Source of the DNA: Lepiota brunneoincarnata
Taxonomy: Eukaryota > Basidiomycota > Agaricomycetes > Agaricales > Agaricaceae
Direction: 5' to 3'
Length of the DNA: 64,000 nucleotides
NCBI GenBank assembly: GCA_023014365.1
Contig: JAEBUN010000007.1
Span: 1,364,001-1,428,000 of the forward strand
Shown: positions 11,035 to 24,263 of the stretch, piece after piece
Numbering within the stretch: position 1 is the first letter of the stretch
How the letters are laid out: every line of letters starts with the position of its first letter
Made by a program: the position numbers and the translations under genes
Notes under the pieces: model-generated
Told to the model about the DNA's origin: nothing
What the model saw: only the letters and a program-made list of their open reading frames with translations
Database searches by the model: none

Positions 11035-13933
11035 ATGGATGCATCTCTTCCTTCTCCCTCGTCTTCCTGCCATCAGGAAGGCCTGCAAAAGCCAACAGCA
11101 ACAAGATCGGGCCTCACCCTCGTCCTTCCGTCTCTCAAGAACCTCAAGGCGGCCAAAGTCGCACAGAAATCTCAGCGCTCCGCTTCGTTCTCCCAGCCCA
11201 CTGTTTTTGATGTTGAAGTCCCGGAGAAGAAGGCCCCCAGACCGCTGAAGCTGAAACCGCTGAAGGAGGTTCTCACCAAACTCATTCACCAAATTAAAAA
11301 GTAGGCATTGGTCCTTTCCAAGGAACGATCTGATTCGACGATTCGTTTGCAGGAAAGATGATTATGCATTTTTCTTAGGGCCCTGTCGATCCCAACCAGG
11401 TTCCTGGCTATCTCGATGCTATTAAGCATCCAATGGACCTTGGAACCATGACCAAGAAGGTCAACCGAGGAAAATATCGATCGTTGGAAGAATTTGCCGT
11501 ACGTGTCCGGCTTTCTGTTTTTTCCTTTGTCCCTGTTTTATTAACAGCACTCTCTCAGAACGATCTCAAACTCGTGACTTCGAACGCCAAGGCGTTCAAC
11601 CCACCGGGGTCCATATATTGTACCGAGGCTGACCGTATCGAAGCTTGGGCGTTAGACCACATCGCGAAGGCTGCGCCGACTGTCATTCAATACGAAACCG
11701 ACTGGAACATCGACATTGAGAGGGATGATGACACTGCTGTAAACATAGATGACGATGACGATGACAACCCGTCGGCCTCGGTCCCGACCGAGGGGGTCGC
11801 GACAAATGGACGATCGTCCTCTGTCGCGTCACAAGCGCAGCAAACTACGGGGAGGAGGGGTCCCCGAGGTCCTTATAAGAAGGGAGCCCCTTCGACAAGC
11901 GTCTCCGAGTCAATTGATAGCGAAGGCAGACTGCCCGGTTCGAAGGATGGTTTAGGGGCATTCCCGCCATGTTCAGACTGGGCAAAGACCATATTGGCTT
12001 TGAAACTCAAAGGTGGACGCGAATCTCTAAATAAAGATCTTTGCTTATGTGTATGCAGGAAAGCGCTACAAGACAAAGAAGGAACGCCTTCGATTTGAGA
12101 AGGAGGGGCCTCCGTACCTCCCTGATGGCAGTCTAGATTACACCGAAAGTGAGAGTCTTTTCCAGTATCTCGGACACGCATTCATTCCGACTGCTTGAAA
12201 GTGGAGGATCCATTTTCTGTGTTATCCGCATTGGTCCCGGATCCACCTTCACGCCCTCATCTTACATCCGTATACCCCCCGCTCTCGATACCCCATGTAC
12301 CATCGCAGCCGTCACAGTCGCAAACACAATCGAATTCTGAAACTTCCACGCCTCAACCCGAATTCACTCCATCACTAACGCAAACCGTACCCTCATTTCC
12401 ATCTTCTATCGCTCTCCCATTGGATTATGACCCTTTGCCCTCCATCAATCTAGAAATACCTGTCACCAACACATACTCAAAAAGGCGACATTGGAACATC
12501 GTTCGTAATACTGTCAGCCGGAAAACGAAGGATGTCGGGGACGACGCTGAAGCAGATGAATCACCATGGCAAACAGCACGCGAACTGCACCCGGTCGACT
12601 TTGGTTCTTTTGCAGTGCTTGCGGGAGCACTCTCAGAAGGAATGAAAAGGCGTGGTGTGGCACCCGGTGTCCTCGGGGATGGAGAGGAAGGATCGATTAT
12701 GTTGGATGCTCTCCGAGACAGTTTGGAGCTCAATGCAACACAGAATCTCTCGCCCGAAGAGACCGCGATTTTGGATATCCCGGGTGACTCAATATCTAAC
12801 GCAAGGTCTTATTTTACAACCCAGCGCTCCGCAGAAGCGGAGGACTATATTTGGGATGTGGTCTATGGTGGCCCGGATGGTTTGGCGTATGTGCGGAGTC
12901 TGGCAGAATTCTTGACTCCTGATTCCACAAGGGTAAGTGGTCGAGCCGCTGCTGCTCGCTTCTAACTAACTATCATTATTGGAAGTTGTCATCCTATCAG
13001 ATATATCCTGCCTCAGGGCCAGGACTAGAAATGTCACTCGCCCAATATATCCGGAATCTTGTCGACGAGCTCACCGAAGGTCGACACTCCCTCTTACGTG
13101 AAACTGCGGAGCAGTTACGCATTCAGTCTCATAATCCTAGAAAAATAGAGGCGGAGTCTTTGGTTGAGACCCAGACAGCGACATCCCTGTATCGCGCTCC
13201 TGAGGCGATGGCAGCACTTCAGGCTTTGCTACAACTCAAGCTCCAAAAAATTGACATGAGCGCACTTCTCAATCGGCCCGAGGAACTATTCTTGAGCGAG
13301 GAGGAATGGGCTGGAAAACGTTTCCGAGAGAAACGAAAATCACAAACTATCGATGAACATAGAGAAGACCCCGTTAAAGAGTCGACGGACGATGCTATGG
13401 AAGTGGAACAGGAGGCAGGCAAGCCAAGTGGGGGTGTTGATACGAGTGCGAATGCAGCCCCAACGGGAAAACAGCAGTCAAGTTCATTCCAGATGGAGGG
13501 CCCAGAAGAACTAGCTGAGGTTCTGGACTATGTGGCAGAACTTATTACCCAGTTAAATCAGCGCGTCAAGGTAGGGACGCTACAGACGTCGCCTGACACC
13601 GCTGAAGTCGCATATCAAGACTCGCCGGTCATGTCAGATGCGGCCAGTGGCGATGGTGAGGCGCAAAAACCTGTGCCGTCGGGGAAATTACCAGAAGGAA
13701 ATGGCGGAGTTAGTGGGAAGGTATCTGGTATAACAAAGACAGCGGTGGCGACAAGGACCATGGCAGCGGTTGAAGACCCCCTATTGCGCAACTTGCGTTT
13801 GAATCTTCTGGCACTTGCAAAACGGGCACCGTTGGATACCATTGCCTGTTTACCTCTGGAATTGGTGCCTGAACACATTCGCCACTATATCCCAACTTTC
13901 GATTCGACGGTCAACCCTCCCACTGCGACTTGA
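11035..13933 (+). CDS. Bromodomain protein (BRD7/BRD9-like layout)
   Basis: Chromatin reader expected to bind acetyl-lysine on histones in the nucleus. Six exons: 11035-11300, 11353-11498, 11559-12012, 12059-12148, 12202-12932, 12986-13933. The bromodomain runs from LKEVLTKLIHQIKK through KDDYAFFLGPVDPNQVPGYL, then IKHPMDLGTMTKKV, and ends with NAKAFNPPGSIYCTEADRI, which holds the acetyl-lysine-contacting asparagine. It is followed by an acidic DDDDDD patch, an RGPRGPYKKG basic segment and a long C-terminal region of about 550 residues. A single conserved bromodomain followed by a large conserved C-terminal region is the BRD7/9 pattern. In the ZA loop (about 11378-11384, GGGCCC) the frame shifts by one base, so either the reference has an indel or this allele is broken. 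ATG at 11035 is the first in frame. Confidence 0.82.
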
Positions 13934-14717
13934 AGCATGACATCGACCGCGAGGTAGCTTGGTCGTCGCGACTTCTCATTGACGCTATTCAATAGCAGTC
14001 CCCCGATTCCGTTTATGTGGTTATTAATGATTCCACCACGTATTGTCAATCGACGAGGGATTGGGACATAAATTACTCAAGGGCTTACAAGACTCGCACA
14101 ATTTCGCCAATCTCGGGAATCTCGGGCGCCAGTATTTATTCATAGACAGGGGCGGAGATTTGACTTTCATGGCTTTCCTGATGTTATTCTTAGTTGTAAT
14201 ATCAGCGATTGGTCGCTTTACATATGCTATTTTCGCTTTCCTCTTTCAAATAGATTAGCGGCTGTGTAATTAACATTCATTGAAGGGACTTCATTAATCA
14301 AGAGGACAACCAAGGCTGCAGGCTGTGTCTGTCGGGTTACTCGCTGTTTCATGACATGTCTACAAGTTCGATCATGATCTGCTATCAGAATCGGACCTGG
14401 AGATGGTGATCTATCTAATGTTTTTCTCTTTCTCTCTCTCTCAAATGCACGGGCGCTGGACGCCGAGCCCAGGAACGCGGACTCTGACATGGTAATGTGG
14501 CGATTTCGGTGTGTGGACGCGGGCGCCCCCCCACATGGCAAGTACCCCTTCGGCGCGATATCACGTGTTATCGGACTCAAAATGTTGCTACGGCCTTGAG
14601 TGGTCTTCTTGACGTTCTCTGTGAATCTTCGACTTCATTTTTACTCTCCTCCTCGTGGCTCCGAACATGGCTGTGGCGTTAAGAACCATGGGTTGAGGTA
14701 TGGACTCTTGACAGGGA

Positions 14718-14728
14718 GGGGGGGGGGG
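14718..14728. repeat. 11-base poly-G tract
   Basis: Lies in the intergenic region upstream of phospholipase D. Confidence 0.95.
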
Positions 14729-15753
14729 CCTAAAATAGTCCGGGGTTCCTCCAAGGAAGGGTGCTTTAATTTTTCCCTCGCGACCGCGAGCTAACATGTG
14801 GGTTCCGTGATTTCGCGCTCTGGCGTTTTTGATATTACTTTTGCAACGATCAGGAAGAGAAGGGGGTTCTTCGTCCACATGGTATTATTGATTATTTTTA
14901 TGAGGAGTTTCTCGGGGGGAGGGAAATGATGTAGTCCTGATGTTGGTTGGTTGGACCGAACTGGTTTGAATATAATAAGGTGGAAGTGGTTAATAGCTTT
15001 ACCACGCCATGGTAGACTCGGGATTGAGACAAGTGTGGTCCCTTCGTGGAGGGACATTCGTTTTTTGGTGATAGATTCCCAGGATTTCTACGAATGACGT
15101 TCGGATAACTGACGCAGGCATGGTTAATGCAGCCATAACGGGTTGTAAGTCAAAAAGGTAAATGAATGAATGAATATCAGCGATGTTTCTTGTACAAATT
15201 GGAAATAAGATGTGACTAACCATAGCACTTGGGCATTTGCAAGCCCGCCGCTTAATAAAAAATCACTCGGCCGGCTCATGAAACTTGGAATATATTGAAT
15301 AAACGCATACTTAGTCCGAAACTAGTCTTCAGAGATGTTTGACTGGATGGCAGAGAATAGTCCATATCGGTACGCGGAGGCCGCGCCCCGAAACCCGCCA
15401 GTGGTTAGATCCTGACCGGTAACATAAATTTCTCTCTTAGGACCTTCCTGATTCTACCCGTACTCGGCGACCAGTGGGGTGATCTTTTCACGAAGTGAAG
15501 TGAGTCAATACATGCGTATCCATTGCTGCACTGCTGGTGCGTTCATTCTCTGTTTCACTATTACTTATAGGGTGCATCCTTGCGTTTGATCAGGTGCGGG
15601 AGATCTAAAGTCAAATTCAGCTCCAAACCGATATCTATTGGCTACATTTGTGCCGCCTACGGCGGTGGAAACTTGCTTCCTCCGTATGGGGTCAGTATGA
15701 TGCTTACGATCTTGAAATATCCGAATCCCTGGTGAGGGGGGGCGAAAAAGGAT

Positions 15754-15770
15754 CCCCCCCCCCCCCCCCC
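15754..15770. repeat. 17-base poly-C tract
   Basis: Uninterrupted C17 in the intergenic region. It is the longest of several long C/G homopolymers in the window. Confidence 0.95.
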
Positions 15771-17163
15771 GAGCGATTCGGATGTCGTTTCACTCGCCTG
15801 GGGAGAACTTAGTGTATGTGTTGGGTATACTACCCGGCGCGTGTATGTGGTGGCGTACAGTTTCTCCCTTTCGATTGGTTAGAAGTAGCTTGATACCCGT
15901 TCTGTCGTCTATTTAGAATTGATTAAGAACCCTCGGGTTTCCTCTTACTCAAGTGTGTTCGTTATGTAACCGATTCGACACCAGTAGTTTGGGTAGCTTA
16001 GTGACTGACAGTGACTACTACCATGCAGTCATCGCTCGGGTGAGGATTCGCCCCACCGAGTCGCTGTCTATATATCGAGAACACTAGGGATGAGTTTGAC
16101 TCTCGTAACTTGGGGTTGTGACCCTGGTCGTCGCGGTGTTTACGGATCTTAGGTATGTGTTTTCCGTTTTGCGTTATCCACCGGTTGCGAGGAAGTATGT
16201 TCGTAAGCTGTCTAACCGTCCGGTAATGTTCCATGTGTTGCAGAAGCACGCCTGCCAAAGAAAAACATGTCGACACTATGTATGGTTATGGCATGGGCCC
16301 TTCCCAGTTTTCTGGCAGTTGGTTGGCGAGTGCATAGCATCTTTGGGATCATACTTTTTCCAAGCTTCCCGACCCTGAAATGCCCAATTTGCGTCGATGA
16401 GATCCAGGGTTGGAGAGAGCGGGTTTTTACAAATGCTGCAAAGCAGCTGAGGTCTGGAATTCGTTCCAACTTTCTGAAACTGGACTGGATGTCAATGTGG
16501 ACATCGGCCTGTGGATCCATGGCCTGCACAGCTCTCGAGTTACGGACAACGGAGACCAGATACCCACTGGGTCTCTGCCCTCAGGCAGGCTTGTCCCGGT
16601 TTAACGGTTCAGGCTCCCTCCAATGACATAGGGATAGACCCGATGCCGGCACCCGACGCACTGGCGACTCGCAACCGTCAATCGCCCAAGAGAGATACTC
16701 ATTCAAAGCAAAGGCAGCTTTCGGCCCCCGCTCGAAGTAATGAAGCGTAAGCAAGTTGGGTAAACTAATTTCAGCCAAGGAGGCCCGGTCTTTGCGATGC
16801 ATGCACTAGCGCTCAGGATGTACTATTATCAGTAAACGCCCGTGGTTGATCCGCTGTTACCGAGTTAAACTTATACTTGGGGGGAACTAGGACTAGGCAA
16901 TGACGTTTTGTGGTGCCATGCAGCGTACAGCACGGCTTGTGGATTCCTGGAGTCGGTGAGAGGCTGATATCAGCGGTCCCGAATAACTTCCAAAAATGGA
17001 ATAATGGCCGGAGGTGTGGAGACGGTCTGTCAAAATGGTTCAGATAACTCGCTTGACCCTCCCGCATTGCACCCAACAAAGGAAAACCCAGCCAGGGTCG
17101 TTAGGCAACGCCCACAACCAAGAGGATCGAACAACAAGTTAGTCCTGACCATCGTTGTCCACA

Positions 17164-20100
17164 ATGTCTTTCTTCCACAAGGTTATCAATTCAAAGCCGC
17201 TCGAGGCGCTGACACAAACCCCCCTAGCTCAACAAGCGTCTCAAGCATCTCAAGAAGGCATGAGTCTGTTTCGGAACGTAGGGAAATTGGCGCATAAGGG
17301 CATCAAACACACCCGAGACGAGGTCATTGGTCTGTCACCTGTTCATCGCTCAGTAGTCGTCAAGCGCTCACCTTTAGCGCGCAATCAGGTCTCTGGAATC
17401 CTAATCGTGTGTACCACTTGTCTTGGTTTGTCCTCATTGTCTCAGGCTCAATCCGCAGGTCGACATGACGAGCCAGAGGAGCAGGAGCAAGATAAGATAA
17501 GAGCAGAGATCAGGGCTAGCCATCGCTTCGATAGTTTTGCGGGAGAAAGGTCTGAAAACACGGTCAAATGGTGCGATTGCGTATCGGCGTTTCCGGTCAT
17601 ATAGCTCATTATTTCTAGGCACATCGATGGCCACGATTACATGTGGGCACTTTCAGAACTCCTTGAAAGTGCTAAAGAGGCTATTTTCATCCTTGTACGC
17701 CTGCTTCCCCTTTAGATTGCCAAGATCTGACCTAAGGGCCTCTGATCCAGGATTGGTGGCTCACTCCGGAGCTTTACCTCCGTCGTCCTCCTGCCCTTCA
17801 TCCGGAATACAGGTTGGACAAAATTTTGCAACGCAAAGCAGAGCAAGGCGTCAAGATTCATGTCATTGTCTACAAAGAGGTATGTCAATTACGCTTGGGA
17901 ATATCGGCATATTCGAAGCCAGTGTCACCCAGGTCACGCAAACCATGGCCATGAGCTCTAAGCACACTAAGGTAGTTGAAGACATATATCGTAAGAGTGC
18001 ATTTGCCCACAATTGGCTCAGGACACCTTGGAGAAATTACACCCTAATATTACTTGCATGCGCCACCCTGACCATATCGGCGCCAAAGGTAGCCTGCTTT
18101 TGATTGTTTCACAAATCTCCTGACATTGTATCAGATAGTATTCAATTCTGGTCTCACCACGAGAAGGTACGTCAGTGTGGATTCAGTTCTGCACTACAAT
18201 CCTCATAATATCCCACAGGTGGTCGTGGTTGACAACCACTACGCCGCCATCGGAGGTCTCGACCTGTGCTTCGGCCGCTGGGACACCCAAACCCATCCCC
18301 TGGCTGATGTTCATCCCACAGACTTTTCCAAAACACTTTTCCCAGGTCAAGACTACAACAATGCGCGCATTATGGATTTCCACGATGTCTATAATTATGC
18401 TAGTAATCAACTCTCCATTTTGGAGAGCGCTAGGATGCCCTGGCATGATGTAAGTCAACTCTTAAAAGGGTTTCAGTTGACTTACTGGGAAAATCGGGGC
18501 GCATATAGGTTCATATGACCTTTGTTGGTCCGGTAGTATTGGATGTTTGTCAGCACTTTGTTGAAAGGTGGAATGAGATCAAGAAGCGCAAGGCTAGTTT
18601 TGATCTAATTTGCGACCTTTTATTTATTGATCGGGTATATGGTCCTTCAGTATCGTGATGAAGAGTACGTTATGGAAGTCAAGTGTACATGGATTCGACA
18701 ATCTGATGGTTTTTTTTTTTCTATTTAGGAGATTGCCTTGGTTGGCTCTACCCCACCAGCCCGAATACGCTCCGGAAGAACCGGTCGCACGTATGTCTCA
18801 TTTTTTGTTCCTTGCTAGTCGGCTGGTCTGATCGGTTGGCTCTCAGGCCACCCACACTTCGAGAAATGGCGTCAGATGGGAAGCAAATACAAGCAAAGGT
18901 GGCATGGAAGTGATCACCCTCCTGAGCCGCCATATCCCATAAACAAGAATGGAACATGTAATGTCCAGGTCGTGCGAAGCGTGAGCGATTGGTCGCATGG
19001 GGTGCTCACCGAGCACAGCATCCAAAATGCCTGTGAGTTCGTGAGGCTAGATGTCAATGTTGGGCTGATATGAATGGTTCGAGACAGATAGGAAGCTGAT
19101 TGAGGACTGCTGAACATTTCATTTACATCGGTATGTTACACCAAGTTCTACTTAAGGGTACTTTTATTGACAGTTTAAATTCAGAGAATCAATTCTTGTA
19201 TGCCTAATGTCAATGTCCACGGTTCGTGCGTGCTGACATTCACTCTGATAGCATATCTGCCACCAAGGAGGGAGAGCAAGTGGTCAATATGATCGGTAAA
19301 GCTCTTGTTGATCGTATTGTCCGTGCCGCACGCGAGCGCCGCAAGTTTAAGGTATGCGCAGCCAACTGTTAGTGAGTTAGGATAGGACACCTCACCTAGA
19401 TTGCAGGTAGTCGTCGTTATACCTGAACTCCCTGGTTTCGCAGGAGATGTCAAAAATGAGGGCTCCTTGAAGACTATCATGGCCGCACAGTACAGGACTA
19501 TCAACCGCGGTGGAAGCAGCATTTATGAACAAATTCGCAACGCCGGTCATGAACCGTGCGTATCCTTAAGGGGCTAGAGAGGCGTCTCCACTAACTATAC
19601 GTCATTACAGAACAAACTACATTTGTTTCTACCACTTGCGGTCATATGATCGAATCAACGCTCCTCTCAGTCGGTCTCCCTTTCTTCACAGTTTCCTTCA
19701 CCTACTTACTTCCGTATAGAGACCTATATCAGCCAAATCGAAGAAAGATCCGGTGTCAAGTTCCACGAAGCACAAGTCGCGCTCAGCCGTAAATGGGTCG
19801 ATGGGGACATGATCACACCACAAGCGAAGGTGCAGGTCAAAATTCCACAGGAGACTTCCGAAGGACTCGTGCAGAGCGATAAGGCGCCGCCCCAAGTACA
19901 CGAGTTCACGATTCCCGAAACCGAGGAACAGGCCGAGGAGATAATTAGGAGGTTTGAGGAGGGCGCGAAGGCAGTTAGGGGTGATGAGGATGTGTCAGAT
20001 AACGTTGCGCAGCATATGCTAGATGATAGGACGAGCCTGTTGGGGGAAAAGTGGTTGGGGAGCTCAGAGGAGGAATTGAGCTGGTGCGATTACCTTTTTC

Positions 20101-21048
20101 TTCGCTGTGGTTTCGTTGGCTGACGACGTGCTTCTAGCTACATTTCTGAGCTTCTGTACATACATTCCAAGCTCATGATTGTTGATGATCGCCGTGTCAT
20201 TGTAAGCGTGGTATCCATTTACCTTACCTTGAACCCGGCTGACTCCAATCGTGTAGATGGGTTCTGCCAACATTAATGATCGCAGCCAGAAAGGTGACGG
20301 GGACTCTGAGATCTGTCTCGTTGTCGAGGACACAGACATGATCCAATCCACAATGAATGGTGAACCATATCCGGTCTCGCGCTTTGCTTCGAGTTTGCGT
20401 CGCAAACTTTACAGGGGTCAGTGGCTCATTTTGTGATCCCTGATTGCAAGGTCTTACCAACATTTCGGTTTGTTGCTGATAGAACATCTCGGCCTCATTC
20501 AGCCGCAAATGCCTCGCGGCCGTGGGCATGTCACGTCCTTCATGCATCCGGCGCCATATGCCAACGATGACGAGACGCCCTTGCCTGACGATCGACGCGT
20601 TGCTGACCCTATTTCCGAAGAGACCGACGGTCTGTGGAAGGAGACTGCGCGCAAGAACCGGGAGATCTTTACAGACGTGTTCAAACCTGTTCCGTCTGAC
20701 CTCGTCAGGGACTGGAAAGCTTATGACGTGGGTGTAGCGCTCAGCCGATTTCGCTGTGTCTTTAGTTTCTGACCATGCTATCTTCAGAGTTATGTGCCAA
20801 AAGTCAAGGCCGGGCACGTCCCACCTGGTATTGAGCTCGGCTTTGTTAAAAATAGTCTGAACCAAGTCAAGGGAGCTCTCGTGGAGTGTCCTCTGGTAAG
20901 CAGTTTCTCCATCTTATTTGTGTGGTTTGTGGATTGAGCTGACAATCTACTACTTCACACACGACAGGACTTCCTGATTGACGAAAAAGAGTTCGTCAGC
21001 GGACCAGAGTGGAAGGGTCTCAACCCGACACTGCCTATTTATATTTGA
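17164..21048 (+). CDS. Phospholipase D
   Basis: Hydrolyses phosphatidylcholine to phosphatidic acid and choline, and acts in membrane signalling and trafficking. The start is MSFFHKVINSKPLEAL at 17164. The region HIDGHDYMWALSELLESAKE is the strand before the first catalytic half. HKD motif 1 is split by an intron: WSHHEK then VVVVDNHYAAIGGLDLCFG (about 18140-18270). The insert DTQTHPLADVHPTDF is typical of eukaryotic PLD. The middle contains YIENQFFISATKEGEQV-type sequence over introns at 19100-19270. HKD motif 2 is YIHSKLMIVDDRRVIMGSAN (about 20140-20280). The C-terminus ends LNPTLPIYI at 21046-21048. Both His-Lys-Asp triads are intact, so an active enzyme is expected. There are around a dozen short introns; joins near 19660-19730 were not resolved. 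No PX or PH domain was seen at the N-terminus. Confidence 0.9.
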
Positions 21049-24000
21049 TTTGACGACCAGAAGTCCCTCGACCTCGTGAACAATTCCCGTAAACTCGGTT
21101 GTTCCCATCAAATATCAAGGCGTCTATGTTGTGTACCCGTGTAAATATCAGATGTACAGTATGTGTGTGTGATGACCGAAGTGTGTGTTCGTGTGCGTGT
21201 TTACAAGGTCCTGGATGAAGAGGACAATGAGGTCGGCATATCACATGTTAAATACAACTCAAGATCGGCTTCATAGCCGTGTGGAAATCACAGACAGGAA
21301 ACTTTTGATCCAAGAAGCTTGGAGAGCAACTGAGAAGCACAACACTTCCGAATACAGCATTGTTGTTGAGACAGAATTCCCGTGATCTCGGTGAGAGAGA
21401 ACATTTGAACCATAGGTAAACAATTGTGGGGGGAGCGCCTAGAATGAGAGCGAGGGGATACACCCTGACAACAAAAAGAAAAAAACGCGTTTAACATTGA
21501 AAATGCACGCGAATACATTGGATACAGGCCCGAAAAAAAAAAGGTCCGATGCGTGTGGTACCACCCACACTAAAGAAAGGTCAATAAAAGATACGTGTCC
21601 TATTACGGCGGCGGTAATATCGCTCTGGCCGACGGTTCCACCCGTGAAGTGTAGTCCGTTTAGCACCCCAAGCTATGGATGCTATGATGACTAGATACGG
21701 GGCTAGAATGTAGATGCCTGATGAGATTCGATGAATTGGACGTGGGATTTCGGTGGGGGACGGGGGGGAACTGTCAGTTTTTTTCTTCTCTTCATCATCA
21801 TATACAGGGCACTTGATTCTTTTTTCGTTATGAAGCACACGGCAAAAAAATAATTTGGTGCGCACACAAGTAAAGTTAGCTGAAACACGATCTTTGGGCT
21901 GAGTCTTAACTGGAGGATGCCGACATTCACAGAGTTTTTGCTTCTGGTTCCTCATTGTGGGTCAGGAGGAGTACAATAATAGTTTCGCGCACCGTAATCT
22001 TTTCAATGGTGTGGGTAAAATTCCCAAAAACATGCCGCTCCAATGGTGAAAGCATAGCCGGATAGATCTGGGAACAATCTTGCAGCGCAGAGGGGGCATA
22101 TTATTTCCGAGAGACCCAACAGGGGGCCAGAATGCTCTATGATATGTCCAAGACGGGACGGGGGGAAGGGGTTTCCTGAACGAGAGGATAGGGTTTTGCT
22201 TATGGACATGAAATCAAGATAGCGGGCTCCTGCAATGACCGCGGTGATGCATCGCAGCTAGGGCCGCAGCAATGAGGCTGAGGAGGGGGTTATGATCGTG
22301 AGCCTAAAAAGAACTCAACAACAATGAAGCTAATGCTGATGAGGCCCCCCCCCGCTCACCCGATATTGATCGTGTTCAGTCGTTTGATGCCAACTATGCA
22401 AGAGCCAGGTCAATGGACCACAAAGGTAGTAAATGAAGCTGACGGCCGGAAGTATTATGCAAATGGCATTTGGACACACACACCCCCTTGAGTCTGAATC
22501 AGCTGCCGCCAAGTAACTGTAAGGAGGGGGAAGCGCCTTGCATCGATCAGCCTCCGTTATGCAAAAGATATTTTAGGACAAAGGCGGAAACAAAAAACGC
22601 AAGGAGTTGGCGCTTCAAGCATAACCTGCGTACATCGGCCAGCGCAATGAGATATCTGACATGGCTCTTTATTGTACTACAAGTGGGGTGCAGCATGTCT
22701 GGTAAGTCATATTTCATAATCCGGTGGGCGTGATCAATTACAAATGAAATGCTTCAGCCTGTTCTTGTCTCGTCAGTTTGTGTAAGCGGCATTGGCACTA
22801 GCAGTCCTCACGTTCGAACGGCTGGCTTGTACACAAGCACCGGGACAAGACCACGCTCTGAGCTCGCATGTTTCCAATTGCTGGGTGCAGTCAAGGATCT
22901 TGCATGGGTCCAAGGTTCAGAGCGTCCAGTACTCGTACCAGCATTGTAGGATTTTGGCCAAGGGAAGCGGGGCGGCGGGCGGGGCTTTGACGAGTTGTTA
23001 ATATCGTTTATGCTTTCTGGTAAGCCCAAGCTAAGTAGTAACCACGTAGAGCGCTATTAATCTCGCCTTGTCCTCAATCCACGGGGCAGATCGGCCTTTG
23101 GACTAGCCGGAGAACTCAATATCGACGTGCCTACGCGCTTGCCAAGGCGACCAATCCTCTGCATGCTACTGCAACGGTAACGAGATCCCCCGTTGTTGGG
23201 GAATTCCGTGTAATTACTTTTTGCCAAGGCGAAAGCCCAGGCTCTCGTCATGTCGTACGAGAAACATGCCTTTTGTTGCCTGGTAACTTCTTTGCCCGTG
23301 TGCGCACAACCGTCGGTGCCTTCCTCTTCCAATACCTTTAGATCGCAAGTCCCAAGGACACCTGCCCGCACGTGTGGATCAACAACAATGGCCAAGATCT
23401 CTCTCGAATTGAAGTTGGTGAAACCACGCCGTGGTCAAACATCGAAACATCGTTCTTACGGCCCAAGCGGTAGATCGAACGATTCTTCTCAGTGACGCGA
23501 CACACCCTTCACCCTTCTTAAGCCGTCGTCAAGGGTGATGATCGTCCCGGAACTGCAGACACCAGCAAGCAGACGTGAGCAGTGGGCACTTGCTGTATGG
23601 AGAGTAGGGTGGATATTTTGGCCATATCATCATCGGAGCTTTCTTATGCTTCTCCTGGTTGCCTGAAGGGTGCTGGGTGGGTCGGGCAAGTGGTTGAGGA
23701 GGAAATGGGTGAAGGAAATGGGCGCGCGTGTCGGGTGATAGATGCATTGGTGAGTCCCTTAAGCCCTTGTGATTTTGTTCTTGCTCTCGTCCTCAGGCTT
23801 CCGCGATCCAAAGCGAGAAAGAAGATACGCCGAGGAGTGTAGATGTAGGGATTGGAATGGGTCCTCGACACACAGTGCCAGGGTTGCAGGAGTTGGTCCC
23901 CGACGCGCTGCCCTGCCGAAAATGTTATTAATTGTCTTGTGGCTGTTCATACAGATACATGAGCCGTGAACATTCGTTGTGCAATTAGATTTTGTTTTAG

Positions 24001-24263
24001 TCTGGAGTGAAACTAGACGCCTGGGATCACTTACCTCCTGCCAGAGAGATTGAAAGACCAGTTGCCAACACCACAACAAAGGAGATGAAATCCACAAACC
24101 GCATACATCTGGAGGAAGCCTGTGGAAGAGATAACCCAGTGGATTTCCCAAATCACCCTCAAGCCTCAAGTCATTGGACCATAGAATAAATGAGATAAAG
24201 AAACGAATACACAGGGAAAAAGTCATCACTGGCAACGCACTCGCGCGTATCTGAACCACCAAA
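21049..24263. other. Intergenic region, mostly featureless
   Basis: About 3.2 kb between phospholipase D and the nucleoporin gene. It includes A-rich runs near 21475-21545 and a 9-base C run at 22345-22353. Apart from the weak secreted-peptide candidate listed separately, I found no supported exon. Longer frames at 21581-21955 and 23759-24385 lack domains and probably arise by chance. Confidence 0.45.
22647..23001 (+). CDS. Possible small secreted protein (weak)
   Basis: ATG at 22647 begins a hydrophobic leader, MRYLTWLFIVLQVGCSMS, followed by a good GTAAGT donor at about 22701. A plausible next exon in 22790-23001 encodes about 65 residues with four cysteines and a stop at 22999-23001. The join phase was not proven and no family is recognised. 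It could equally be chance sequence. Confidence 0.22.

Larger units (their letters stand above)
13934..17163. other. Long intergenic region without recognised genes
   Basis: About 3.2 kb. It contains an 11-base G run at 14718-14728, a CT-rich stretch at about 14424-14442 and a 17-base C run at 15754-15770. Frames of 70-120 codons occur on both strands (for example 16267-16626 +), but none shows a domain, a consistent intron pattern or a signal worth calling. The 3' part presumably carries the phospholipase D promoter. Confidence 0.5.

Noticed and set aside
16267..16626. 119-codon frame with a CPIC-like motif suggesting a RING
   Set aside because: A single CxxC with no further ring ligands; the leader is hydrophobic by chance.
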